Shown: in pieces, positions 49,901 through 57,316 of the stretch | Layout of the letters: each line of letters begins with the position of its first letter | Position numbering within the stretch: position 1 is the first letter of the stretch | From: Paracentrotus lividus | Taxonomy: Eukaryota > Echinodermata > Echinoidea > Camarodonta > Echinidae | Length of the DNA: 64,000 bases | Direction of reading: 5' to 3' | Assembly (NCBI GenBank): GCA_940671915.1 | Contig: CALNVZ010003426.1 | Coordinates: forward strand, 10,196,195 to 10,260,194 | Notes under the pieces: generated by a model | Database searches by the model: none | What the model was told of the DNA's origin: nothing | The model's input: the letters and a program-made list of their open reading frames with translations, nothing else | Program-made: the position numbers and the translations under genes

Positions 49901-51662
49901 CAATTATTAATTTTTTCTTTTCAAATCCTCACTGGGTATACATGTAATAACCTAGCTTACCTGGAGATCAAGGAGTGATTTTCTCTGTGATTCAATAGTG
50001 TTCTGAGCATCATTTAAGCCTCTCTCTTTCTGCCTAACATCTATCTCCATCTGTACCTTCCAGCGTCGGATCTTGTCGGCCTCTTGATGCAAGCGGGAGT
50101 GCAGTGCATTCATCTTGTCCTGATTCTAGCAAGTTTAAAGAGATTCATCTGTACATATAAACCTGGGAGTAATTTCCTGGTATCGCATAAAAACTTATCA
50201 TGTAATTTTGTATGATTGCTACACAAATTATTTTTGTGTAGCAACTTTTTACACAGGAGTGAAAACATTTTGTTGGAAGTACTTCCCTCCCCCCCACCCC
50301 TCCCCCATATTTCGACTTCTGAAATTGATTTGCGTATAATTCCTTTCCAGTTGAATATGTAAGGGTGTAAAAAAAAGAAATAATAATAATAATATGCTTT
50401 AATATTGGCATGGCCTAATAACCTCATGAAGTTAAGTAAAAGACGGTGAAAATAGAGGGTCTGATATACAAAAAGATGGATTATTTTATTGAATTGCCAA
50501 GATTATTAGAAGCAATAAGGCCTACTATATTTGAATTTATATATATTTGATTTGGTTAACCAAATCAAATGTATAATTTCTACTTTATCCTTTTGAGATG
50601 AAAAAGGAGAACAACAATATAAAATATTTTCACTTATGCTAGATAGCGCAAAGGATAATATAAAAACAAATTTAACCTGAATCTCCAGTGTTTCCGTTTC
50701 GTGCTGAGCGAGTGAGGTCTGAAACTCTTTGGTCATTTCTGAAGTGTTTTGCTGCTGCTGGAATGCGAGGTTCTTGGTAAACTGCACTGTGCCTTCAGAT
50801 CCAGCCAAAGATTGCTTGGTAGTAACATTGTCCTGAATGATTAGAATGAAGATAGCCAAGTATTTCTTTAGTTTAATAAAGATCATAGATTATTACCTGA
50901 GAAATTATTTTGACAAATAAAATTCCTGCTTCCTAAAGCCCACCAGGCATCCCCTTCAAAAAGTGGAACCCCTCAATCAAACATAAATGTAAGAGATACT
51001 ACATGAAGTCACAATCAGAAGTGCCTACCAGACACTGGTATCACAGAAAAACAAGTTGAAGTGATCAGGTTATACTTACAGGTACACTATAGATGTATAA
51101 ATATCTTTTATTATTATTTGCAGCCAAAAGGGCCAACCGACGCCTACAAATATAAAGCAGGATGGGGGGGGGGGGGCTCAATTAAATGTAGGAGATGCTA
51201 CTCAAGACAAAATTTTAATTGCAACATTAACACCAACAGGCACAGAATGACCAATGACAGACAAATTTTCTCCTAGACAGTGGCCGCCAGACACCCTCCA
51301 CAATGGTCCAATGAATGCCCACTCTACTTAGCTTTAATTCTTCAATAATAGCAACATGTTGACAAACACATACAAGTATAAATATAATGAAATACATTAA
51401 TAAGGTTGGGTGTCTGGACAGCACAGCAATTTAAAGAGTTTTACAAGCAATAATTAATAAATTATTATGTTAGACACTATTACTCATGTTTAATATGTAT
51501 TATTATTGCTGTTTGATGAACATGTTTTGTGAATTTCAAAGAGTAAAGAGTCTATTTTTCTTAGTTGTCCAGACACCAAACCCTTTTTCTTTGATGCTTT
51601 AAACAAAAAAGTATTTATTTTACCTCATGATGTCAAATATATTCTACTAAAAAAAAAAAAAA

Positions 51663-51693
<31 letters not shown>

Positions 51694-52661
51694 AGTCCCA
51701 GTCCAGGACTGGCAGAGCCATTGAAATAAAGGAACAGAAAATGTACCATGATATATATACAAATTATAAAGCTATTAATCAGGTGTTATGGTCTCAGATT
51801 GAGAATTGAGTTTCAGTAAATCAAAGTTGTTCAAAATCAAATGTTTGAATAAAGAAAGAAAAAAAAACAAACAAACAAACATACCGTACTTCTGATCTAC
51901 ATAAGATATGAACTTACATAATTTAGTTTTTTTAAGTAGAATCAAATTGTACCAGCCATTTGAAAATATTTTGAGGTGCAAGCAAAGACTTTGAACTTTT
52001 ATAGCACAAAATGTTTGAAAAAATGTACATGTATGTATATTGATGAATGAAGACTCTCTGGTTAAATTCTACTAATTAGACTACTACATTTTTGTTATGT
52101 GCAGACATTCAGTGCCTATTCCAAAATAACTCTTGTCATTCTAAATCTATCACTGGTAGAAATTTTCATTGACATCTTATTTCTGTGTTTACAACAAGAT
52201 CAAATCAAAGGCCAGGTTGGTGTTTCACCAAGTTTGTTCGTAAATTACAAGCAACTTTACAGACGACTGGTGATCAGTTCTTGTGCTAAATCATTGAGAA
52301 TGTAATATCAACAAAGAACATGTTCCAGTTGTTTGTACTTGTAAAGTCATTTGCAACTTTGTCTTTAAGAATGACTTGGTGAAACACCACCCAAAGTTTG
52401 TTTGAGATTTTACGTATGAATCAAACTCACAGTGAAAAGAGATGCTGCAGATGATGTTGACGCTTGTTGATCTCGTTCAATGTTCATAAAGAAACCATCT
52501 TGTCTACTCTGACTCTGATTACTTGCAGGCTTGAAGAAAGGCTGTTTATCAGTGTGATGTTCCTGATCTTGTCTCTGTTGCATCATCTTCGATTGCTGCC
52601 TTATGACTCTCTCACAGGGCTCAATGTTATTTATTTTCTTTGATGATAATGTGCCGACCAT
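19373..52661 (-). CDS. SYCP1: Synaptonemal complex protein 1 (22 coding exons found)
   Basis: SYCP1 forms the transverse filaments that join homologous chromosomes in meiosis. Exons in order: 52661-52431, 50832-50677, 50125-49961, 49321-49254, 48088-47956, 47515-47446, 46295-46222, 44727-44619, 43467-43343, 42235-42119, 41623-41519, 40737-40634, 39847-39730, 36290-36138, 35383-35195, 34501-34328, 33797-33705, 33031-32885, 29134-28918, 27856-27803, 20814-20722, 19549-19373. All have GT/AG ends and matching phases except at 27803/20814, where a piece of length 2 mod 3 is missing. Exon 3 has SRLHQEADKIRRWKV and RQKE, like SRVYSKLYKEAEKIKKWKV of vertebrate SYCP1. Exon 5 has STRDMCNLVKDYAGKLEGK. 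Residues about 130-800 are coiled coil. The tail has S/T-P and basic motifs (CPSPKRL, TPRTPLT, SKKMRTS, ARKTPKRAYK, SPRGRKKKKD). Length is near the vertebrate 976 aa. The ATG at 52661 is the first in its exon; an upstream exon may add sequence. The last exon has a CAGCAG tandem acceptor. Confidence 0.92.
21029..21750. mobile_element. G-homopolymer MITE, copy 2, nested
   Basis: Ends are TTAACCCTTAAAAAAATTCC and TTTTAAGGTTAA. It carries a subterminal G run at about 21661 and a C run at about 21684-21708. The interior CGTGATTTCATGTACAAATCC is the inverse of a block in the copy at 15434-16211. Confidence 0.75.
21927..22545. mobile_element. Unclassified insertion inside the MITE
   Basis: This 620-bp segment breaks the MITE between CGCTAGTG and GAGTAAACTGACACTTTT. 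Its edges CATGACG and CGTAATG are weak inverted ends. No recognised ORF. Confidence 0.5.
22861..23316. mobile_element. MITE, GGGCCCGTATTCCATAAA
   Basis: Terminal inverted repeats are GGGCCCGTATTCCATAAAC and TTTATGGAATACAGGCCC. The length is about 455 bp, with TTGCTTAAGTCTAAGTAT and inverse TAAG words inside. No ORF. Confidence 0.82.
23511..24350 (-). mobile_element. Decayed LINE 3' end with ATGAA-type tail
   Basis: On the minus strand 24350-24190 reads HPKRVIQKAKEILADGNHPL then PMRSVR..FPCRTSRY and LSFQAR. This resembles the C-terminal block (SxGRRYRxPxCRTxRxxxSF) of non-LTR ORF2, with stops. The 3' part ends with TTTGGACGTAATAAATAAAT and an ATGAA repeat at 23511-23530. The element is non-functional. 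Confidence 0.62.
24356..24652. mobile_element. MITE, TTAACCCTTTAGCACCTA family, copy 2
   Basis: Ends are TTAACCCTTTAGCACCTA and GGCTAAAGGGTTAA. The interior matches the 3863 and 29215 copies. It is inserted next to the LINE remnant. Confidence 0.86.
24653..24915. repeat. Dispersed repeat, ACACAAGTCGCCAAG family, copy A
   Basis: ATCACATCACAATGAGACAC and a T-rich AAAATATTTCCCCC core recur at 27985-28240 and 41045-41290. The ends GATGAATCACA and TGTGACTCATC suggest a foldback. Confidence 0.6.
24968..25190. mobile_element. MITE, TACTGTAATCGTGG family, copy
   Basis: GGAAATATTCGCGGTACATT, CAGATTTCGCGCAAATATC, CCTGTGAATATG and CACGCGAAAATATCAGCGAG align in order with 26203-26412 and with the split copy at 5737-6537. 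Confidence 0.75.
25260..25812 (+). other. Unrecognised open region around an assembly gap
   Basis: A plus-strand frame is open from about 25495 across the N run to a stop at 25812, encoding SPKHDPIRSLYLIDWGMVDP and VGSVLESFISAHLFH. I cannot assign it to a family. It may be a transposon-derived fragment. Confidence 0.3.
25544..25568. other. Assembly gap (25 N)
   Basis: Run of 25 N inside the SYCP1 intron where one coding exon appears to be missing. Confidence 0.99.
25839..25927. mobile_element. Small MITE, TTAACCTGTTGG, copy 1
   Basis: Ends are TTTAACCTGTTGG and CCAACGGTTAAT. The core CCATAGACCTCAGCCCGAAT and ATATTCGG is shared with 36039-36131. Confidence 0.78.
26203..26412. mobile_element. 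MITE, TACTGTAATCGTTGG family, most complete copy
   Basis: Ends are TACTGTAATCGTTGGAAATA and AAAATAGCCAGCGAATACAG. The interior AAGAACCTGTGAACATTCC and GAGCATGCATTTTTTATGC are shared with the copies near 6.4 and 25.0 kb. Confidence 0.8.
26712..27086. mobile_element. Palindromic MITE, GGCCCATATTCTACTATGAA, carrying a nested MITE
   Basis: The left end GGCCCATATTCTACTATGAA and the right end TTCATAGCAGAATATGGGCC pair. A second inverted pair, TTTGTATGCGTCGCAAGTT at about 26957 and AACTTGCGATGCATACAAA at about 27040, continues the arms. The left arm is broken by the insertion at 26738-26953. Confidence 0.85.
26738..26953. mobile_element. Inner palindromic MITE, GGGTGGTATCTCACTTCGCG
   Basis: Arms are GGGTGGTATCTCACTTCGCG and CGCGAAGTGAGATAACACCC, with repeated GGAGACGTCTC words inside. 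The flanks TAA and TCA at the break in the outer element fit a 3-bp TNA duplication, as in PIF/Harbinger-type elements. Confidence 0.82.
27331..27690. repeat. Dispersed repeat, CTCACGCAT family, copy B
   Basis: Colinear with 14136-14560, including GAGCTACCAAGTCTCACGCA, GGTCCGTCTCACGATCTCAC and GCAGGCGATCGTTA, ending in a T-run after TCTCACGCAAA. Confidence 0.82.
27985..28240. repeat. Dispersed repeat, ACACAAGTCGCCAAG family, copy B
   Basis: CATCACATCAAAATCAGTCA..CAAGTCGCC at the left and GGCGACTTGTGTCTGATTTC at the right are inverted. The core is T/A-rich with CCCCCCAAAAA. Confidence 0.68.
28540..28905. repeat. Degenerate TTGGTCTAA / TTAGACCAA repeat block
   Basis: TTTGGTCTAAT and ATTGGTCTAAC words in the left half invert to ATTAGACC and AGACCAAGTGG in the right half. 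A similar block lies at 33953-34115. This one starts 13-15 nt after the SYCP1 splice donor at 28918. Confidence 0.6.
29215..29510. mobile_element. MITE, TTAACCCTTTAGCACCTA family, copy 3
   Basis: Ends are TTAACCCTGTAGCACCTAAA and CTAGGTGCTAAAGGGTTAA. It is the reverse orientation of copies 1 and 2. It lies about 80 bp upstream, in transcript direction, of the SYCP1 exon at 29134. Confidence 0.88.
29839..30523. mobile_element. G-homopolymer MITE, copy 3
   Basis: Ends are TTAACCCTAAAAATACTGAG and CAGTCTTACTAGGGTTAA. A G run lies at about 29883-29904 and a C run at about 30490-30506. TTTATGAATTTTGGCTAG and TTGGATTTGTACACAAAATC match the other two copies. Confidence 0.82.
31449..31541. repeat. 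Tandem duplication, ACAATGGATACGCGGAGCAA
   Basis: ACAATGGATACGCGGAGCAA followed by CAATTTACGTCATAATAG occurs twice, about 53 bp apart. Confidence 0.85.
31659..31795. mobile_element. Palindromic MITE, AATATTGGA ends
   Basis: TTCATCAGTATGAATATTGC and GCAATATTCATACTGATGAA are inverted around a GTCTTCGACTC centre. The outer ends are AATATTGGA and TCCAATATT. TCGTCTTCGACTCG..CCAATATT also occurs near 12830. Confidence 0.8.
32556..32623. repeat. ATT trinucleotide microsatellite
   Basis: More than 20 uninterrupted TTA units. Confidence 0.97.
33060..33235. repeat. Single unit of the TTTGACCTTTTGACCCC repeat
   Basis: GTGGTTCGCTAAACCACAAG, TGACCTTTGACCTCATTACC and ACATGTGGTATAACCCA match the tandem units at 45195-46166. 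Confidence 0.75.
33953..34115. repeat. Degenerate TTAGACCAAATGGG repeat block
   Basis: Repeats of ATTAGACCAAATGGG, AATTAGACAAACTGG and GGTTTAGACCAATT, similar to 28540-28905. Confidence 0.6.
34177..34315. mobile_element. Palindromic MITE, GGGGGGCATTTCATGAAAGG, copy A
   Basis: About 139 bp and nearly a perfect palindrome: GGACTTGTCGGACGTTTTAT against its inverse, around CTACTGAAATGC..GATTGGC. It ends at intron position +13 after the SYCP1 donor at 34328. Confidence 0.9.
34946..34984. repeat. Poly-T run
   Basis: A homopolymer of more than 35 T. Confidence 0.97.
36039..36131. mobile_element. Small MITE, TTAACCTGTTGG, copy 2
   Basis: Ends are TTAACCTGTTGGA and TCAATGGGTTAA. The core CCATAGACCTCAGCCCGAAT is shared with 25839-25927. 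On the minus strand it begins at intron position +7 after the SYCP1 donor at 36138. Confidence 0.82.
37183..37207. other. Assembly gap (25 N)
   Basis: Run of 25 N inside the foldback element, between its arms and a T-rich tract. Confidence 0.99.
37290..37525. repeat. T-rich low-complexity tract
   Basis: Almost only T with scattered A, ending in a poly-A run at about 37519-37531. Confidence 0.95.
39577..39715. mobile_element. Palindromic MITE, GGGGAGCATTTCATCAAAGG, copy B
   Basis: Same palindrome as 34177-34315 (GACAAATTTTCTCTCAGCCAA..TCAGATGCAAGC). It ends at intron position +15 after the SYCP1 donor at 39730. Confidence 0.9.
40225..40345. mobile_element. Diverged CTGTATAAGC-family MITE
   Basis: ATTACTACAAATAGCTTTAT, GTTGAAGTGGAAATTTCGCA and CTCGTGAAATTCACAAAAAT match the 10801-11003 copy, but the ends are degenerate. 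Confidence 0.6.
41045..41290. repeat. Dispersed repeat, ACACAAGTCGCCAAG family, copy C
   Basis: GATGCATCACATCGAAATCA..GACACAAGTCGCC is seen, then a TTTTGGGGGGAAAATATTTT core and GATATGATGAGTCACA at the far end. Confidence 0.68.
41372..41509. mobile_element. Palindromic MITE, GGGGAGCATTTCATCAAAGG, copy C
   Basis: Same palindrome family. It ends at intron position +10 after the SYCP1 donor at 41519, so only nine intron bases precede it. Confidence 0.9.
42347..42730 (+). mobile_element. tRNA-derived SINE, interrupted
   Basis: GATGTGTTGGCTCAGTGGAT..AAAGCCTCCGCCTCA is a tRNA-like head with an A box. After the MITE it resumes with ATCGGAAGGTCGTGGGCTTG..ATCCCGGCCGCGCCAT, a B-box region. The same head occurs at 63133. 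The right edge is approximate. Confidence 0.78.
42385..42576. mobile_element. CTGTATAAGC-family MITE inserted in the SINE
   Basis: GTGGTTATTTTCGCGATGAC to ATATTGGCTTATACAG, the reverse orientation of 10801-11003. It is flanked by TAA (42382-42384) and TAA (42577-42579), and removing it restores CTCATAATCGG of an intact SINE. The first bases of the left terminal repeat are missing. Confidence 0.85.
42964..43102. mobile_element. Palindromic MITE, GGGGGGCATTTCATGAAAGG, copy D
   Basis: Fourth copy of the 139-bp palindrome. This one lies in mid-intron, not near a splice donor. Confidence 0.9.
43505..44125 (-). pseudogene. Five degenerate tandem copies of SYCP1 exon 9
   Basis: Upstream in transcript order of the real exon (43467-43343). 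Blocks whose minus strand reads CAG then AATGTCTTCAAGAGTC..AACCAAGCCAAT start near 43587, 43741, 43853, 43987 and 44116, at spacings of 112-154 bp. All keep a CAG acceptor-like edge. Four meet in-frame stops within the exon-like stretch. The farthest copy stays open for an exon length but lacks a clear donor at the matching place. Confidence 0.85.
45195..46166. repeat. Tandem array of the TTTGACCTTTTGACCCC repeat
   Basis: About five diverged units share TGACCTTTGACCCCATCATC, CATGTGGTATTACC and CATTTGTACCAAGTGTGAAC. The array begins with GGTGGTTCGCGAACCACGAG and ends with ACAGACTGACAGACTAAACA. A common interspersed repeat type of marine invertebrates, by recollection. Confidence 0.82.
47748..47950 (-). 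pseudogene. Two tandem partial copies of SYCP1 exon 5
   Basis: Downstream in transcript order of the real exon (48088-47956). The minus strand repeats AAGCTGATGGAGAGTGAACA..AGTGAGAGAGGAGCTACAG at a period of 119 bp. The middle copy keeps a GTAAATC donor (exon edge 47837) and a GGTAG acceptor-like edge, but it would enter in the wrong phase. The third copy is cut short. The real exon encodes KLMESEQVREELQDGSQKQL. Confidence 0.85.
51652..51695. repeat. AAAT tetranucleotide microsatellite
   Basis: A poly-A run followed by about nine AAAT units. Confidence 0.95.
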
Positions 52662-52734
52662 ACCGTCACACCCTGCAATATGATAAGGAATATAAATTAT
52701 CATTTAAAAAAAACAAAAGACAATCATTTGTCAA

Positions 52735-53480
52735 TTTAGATCTAGATTCTAGACCTCTTTAACTTTAGATCTACATTCTAGATCTAGACTAAGTTATGTT
52801 AGACTCTAACTTGGGCCTAAAAGTTAGATCTAACATTTTACTTCTAATCTAAATTATCTTGACTGACCCATGCAGTTGGCCAAACTTTACAAAACAACAC
52901 GTTTCAGAATATCAATTAGATCTAGATCTAGATCTAAATCTAGGGATCTATTAATATAAATTAAACTGTCTTAAATTCCCATTCCTAGGGCAGTAGCCTA
53001 GCTCATGAGCTAAGCCATTAGACTCTAACTGTTAGGCCCAACTGTTAGGGGCCTAGGTTAGATTAGACCGAAGGATTCCGTCGCTATTTTGGGATTGCAT
53101 TGGTTAAACACTGAATGCTTAGACTAATACAAAAACAAATTAGACTCTGTCTCTAACGTTAGGTCTAACGTTAACTGTTAACTCTTAAGTTACCTAAGGT
53201 CTATAAAATATTAGAAAATATAGATTCTAACGTTAGATCTAACGTTAAATTTTTATATCCCGAGGACGGTGGAATATTTCTGCCTAAGCCAAGGTTAAAA
53301 GTTAGATGTGCCTGGACGGGTTTGAATTTTTCTTTTTGACACTCCGTCTCCGGTCTGCGGACTGTAGACCCTCTACTAACGTTAGATCTAACTTTAGATC
53401 TTAAATAGCCCCGGCCCGGGACGCTGCCACGAAGTGGCTTCGTGTACGGGCTGCCGCAGTAAGATCTCAAACAAACTTAA
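52735..53480. promoter_or_regulatory. Region upstream of SYCP1 rich in TAGATCTA and AACGTTA words
   Basis: Immediately upstream of the first known SYCP1 coding exon, more than a dozen TAGATCTA-like and several AACGTTA palindromic words occur, some fused (ACGTTAGATCTAACGTTA). It may hold the first intron, a 5' UTR exon or the promoter. The role is an inference from position only. Confidence 0.4.
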
Positions 53481-54595
53481 CGTTAACGTAAGTGTCGGAC
53501 AAGACAGCAATTTCATTTTAATTTTCAAGAATATTTCAGGAAAATTTCATTAATTATTTAAAGGTGATGTTGTACGATATAACTGAGGACAAATTTTCAT
53601 AATCATCTGTGCTATTTGAGGTGTAGATTTTGTGAAATTCAAATGGAAAAGAGGGGGTTTACGTATCATTTTGGGTCGGGACATTCAACCCCATCCTAGC
53701 CGCGAAATCCGTGCCTCCGCGCCGGGCAGCATCGGCAGGAACACAGCGCAGTCACCGATTATCATCCGGCGGAGGCGGTAGGCCTATTTTTAAGAAGTTC
53801 GAGTTTAACAATGATAGGCTCTACGCTGTTCGGCAAACTTTATGTCATGACTTATTTTACGACATATTAGATCTACATACCATCAATTTATGAATCACTT
53901 GTCCTCGTCCACGTTATTTCTCAACTGGACTGGATGTAGGGGGAAAAGTTCGGCGTAATTCGGTGTCGAAGACAAATTAACCCAAAATTATACAATTTCT
54001 ATGTGATATCGATCAATCGATCATCATCGATCGATATTTTGAGTGCGCGTACGTAAAAACGCACAGTAAACGTACATGTAAGTAGTGTGCGTGCCACGGT
54101 CGATATCGCCCATAGAGTTACATACCCCAAACAGTGCGTATTTAACTCTGTGATATCGCCATGCCTTTTTTTTTTTTCCAGCACCAAAGTTTGGTTTTGT
54201 TTTTATTTATTTTTTCATTATCAATCTTTAACCTCAACACTAACACAAACTTTTTATAGGCTTATCCCTTTCCATAGGTTCAACACGGCAAAGAGGCTAT
54301 ACCCCGATCGTGCGTAGAGGGCGCAGAAAAAAGCACCGCCCGTGCCCGCTGACCAAAACCCCCCCCCCCCCCCCCACTCAGGCGATGCTGCTCGTTCCTC
54401 GATTTCTCGCGGGAAAAGGGTAGGGGCCCGGAATAATCCCCGAGAAATCATTGGAATAGAAGTCTTTAGCTTTTATTTCCCTGACCTTTTTTATAATAAG
54501 GGGCAGTTTTCCATTTTTTTTTTTTTTTTTTTTTTTTATATAGGACAAATCGTGAAAAGGTGTTCCTGATGTGGTCCAAAAGCATGTGAAAAGGG
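53481..54595. other. 5' intergenic region, no gene recognised
   Basis: Contains CpG-bearing sequence near 53690-53770, a TATCGATCAATCGATC palindromic cluster near 54005-54035, a C run near 54361-54375 and a poly-T run near 54518-54538. A short plus-strand frame at 53711-53893 has no family resemblance that I can see. Confidence 0.4.
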
Positions 54596-55172
54596 CAGTG
54601 GCGGATCAGGATTTCAGGATAGGCGGGGCGCCGCCGAATTTTCAGATTTTTACATGTAGGCCTACGATCAATGAGTGGTTTTCAAGTATAGGTGGGCGAT
54701 GCGTCCTTGCTCCCCGCCTGGACGATCCGCATGGAAAAGAGGGGTAATTTTGTTTTGCTCCCACTTCAAAACCTGTAAAGAGGGTGGTAATTTTAGTGCA
54801 ACTTCCCTTCCAAAAGCAAATAGGGGAGGATTTTGACACGGCCTGTTCCCCACGGGCACGGCGGCGGGCCTTTGTGTAGCTATAAAATAGCAATATTTTT
54901 TATACATTAGCAGTCTTAATTGCTTTAAAAAAACGTTCACAGACATTGCTTTTGGATTTTGAATCTTCTCTAATGGCGATTAGATACATTTGTTTTCCAA
55001 CAATTTGATTCTCCTTTGAAATCTAAGAATAAGGATGTGCATGTAGGGACGCCCTCCCCCCCTTATTAATTTGGAAAACCACATCATTGTCTGTACATGT
55101 TAAAATCTGAAAAATTCGGTGACGCCCCCCCCTCCCCTTCCCATTCTATCCTGAAATCCTGGATCCCCACTG
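54596..55172. mobile_element. Non-autonomous DNA transposon, CAGTGGCGGATC type
   Basis: The left end CAGTGGCGGATCAGGATTTC..AGGATAG and the right end, inverse of ATCCTGAAATCCTGGATCCC..CACTG, pair, followed by CGCCGAATTTTCAGATTTTT and its inverse. The termini resemble widespread hAT-like elements. No matching 8-bp flank is visible. Confidence 0.72.
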
Positions 55173-55204
55173 TACTAAGTTCATATCTTATGTAGACAGA
55201 GTCT

Positions 55205-55385
55205 TCCTCTCCCCCCCCCCCCTCTCTCTCTCTCTCTCCGCCCCGCCCCCCCCCCCTCCCCCCCCCCCCCCTTCCCCCCCCACCCCCCCCCCCCCCCCCC
55301 CCCCCACCTCTCCTCTCTCCCCCCTCCCCTCACCTCCCCCCCACCCCCCCCCCCGACTCTCGGTCTCTCTCTCTCTCTCTTCTCT
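55205..55385. repeat. C/CT-rich low-complexity tract
   Basis: Long C runs and CTCTCT units with little else. Confidence 0.92.
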
Positions 55386-57199
55386 CTTTTGAATTAAACT
55401 GAATTTTGTTTGATAAACTTGGCAATTACTGAAAATTCAGTACGTCAAACTGAATCGTTACAGGCTTGCATTAATAATGATGTGACCTGCATAGTTACCA
55501 ATTTCTGTCCTAAGATTTAATCTTAATTGGCTCCCACTTTAGTATTGTACATATTTGTATTATCCTTTTGCAGGCAAAAAATACATTTCTAGTTCTTTGA
55601 TCGAGGATCTCCCCACAACAGACAAGCTCAGAACAGCATATATTGCGATTATCAAAATGCATTCCTATTTTTTCGAACCTCGAAAAATATACCGTACGGT
55701 GCGAACCGTTGACCGTTAGCGCAGAGAATAACGCCCGCTGATGCGCCGTGTGTATATTGATGTGTGTGGTCCGTGCTGCACGCGCTGTAATATCAACGAT
55801 GTTGATGGAGAGCTGGTCTAGATTGGGAGTCAGATTTTCATTTCATATTACTGATCTGGGCAACCAATGACAGTAAGATTGAATAGATAGTATAGGTGGA
55901 TCATACTCTAAAGTTATACCAAGTTGCATTAGTTTTCGCAATTTGTGAAAAAGGATGACACTACCTTTAAAGGGAAGCTCTGGACCCAAAATAAGTTGCT
56001 TTTATAAAAAGCAGAAAAATTAGAAAAACAGATTTTAAAAAGGAAATCGGACTTATAATTTGATACTTAATTAAAGTTATGAATATCTTTATGATGCACA
56101 AAAAAAATGATCGCTATACCAAATTGGCAACACCTGTGATGTCATAGGGGCACAACTTGCCATGCATTTTTTATATTGTTTTATGATAAATTTTCACTTT
56201 ATTTGTTAAGAATTTGTTTTCCTCATAACTTTGGCCAAGATATATTGATGGCAATGCGTTATTGCATCTATGCATATTCATTAAAACAAAAAAAAACAAA
56301 AAAAACAAAAAAAGAGAATTGTACTGTAATGACATTTCAAAAGAAAAGTGATATTTTTCATGACATTCAACATTAATGAATATTTTTTTTTCTATACTGA
56401 ACACCTACTTAATTTTTTTTTTTTTTTTTCTAGATGGGGTGCTGATTTTACAATAAATATAAATGCAATACACTGTTAGAACGCGGTTTAAAAATTTCGC
56501 TGTTTAAAAAAATGTTTGTTTGAAAGTTAAACATTCTTGTTTAATATTTAAACATTGTTGTTTAAAACCAGAAAAAGCGAGGTTTTATAGCCTTAAAAAA
56601 CCTGTTTAGAGATAAAAGTTTAGATATTAAACAGCTTTGTTCAAACAGGCCGAGGCAAATGTGACGTGATAGACATGAGCTAATGGCATCACTCGTTACA
56701 TGCAACGTAATATCCGCACAACATTTCAATCATGGCGAAAGACTTTTGCCTCACACATTATAGTCTAGCCGCCAACTCGATGTACCTTGTTTTGGCGTCT
56801 ATAGTTTTTTTTTCAACGGATTATGATTGCCTAGAACCTTCTCAAATTTATGAAGAAACGATTGCTACACTCTGTTCAGCATGAGCATTTTGAAGATATG
56901 TGACGTCATACAAAAAGGCCGCAAAATACCACGAATTTCCTCTAAAAAATGTGTAAACTACAGCTTTTAGTCAGCTTATTAATGTCTGAATGTCTCTGGG
57001 AACTTTACTAAATATTGTTTTATCTATATCGCAGGACATAACATGTCTAAGATAATTTGTATATTTGCTTTATAGCGCCCTCTATTTCAAAATTTAAAAA
57101 AATGTGCTGACTACCTCAAATACTAGGTCTCATTTTTTCCGAATTATAGGGCAGCATAATTGTTGCCTTAAACCAGCCAAATTCAATTCTCTCTGTAAG

Positions 57200-57316
57200 C
57201 TCTGGCCTACAAACCTCCCACTCAGACTTTTAACCTTCCTCCATGAAGTATCTGGAAGAACACAATCATCAATTGCGCTACTGAGAGACTTCAACAGCCA
57301 TCATCGTTACATGGGA
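57200..57316 (+). pseudogene. Possible decayed non-LTR endonuclease fragment
   Basis: A plus-strand frame reads NLPLRLLTFLHEVSGRTQSS then IALLRDFNSHHRYMG. This resembles the GDFNxHHxxWG endonuclease motif of non-LTR retrotransposons, with the Gly lost and the motif followed by a stop. No reverse transcriptase domain could be traced downstream. Confidence 0.4.

Noticed and set aside
53711..53893. Possible first exon of a divergent gene on the + strand
   Set aside because: Short, no family match and no downstream exon in the window. Position alone is not enough.
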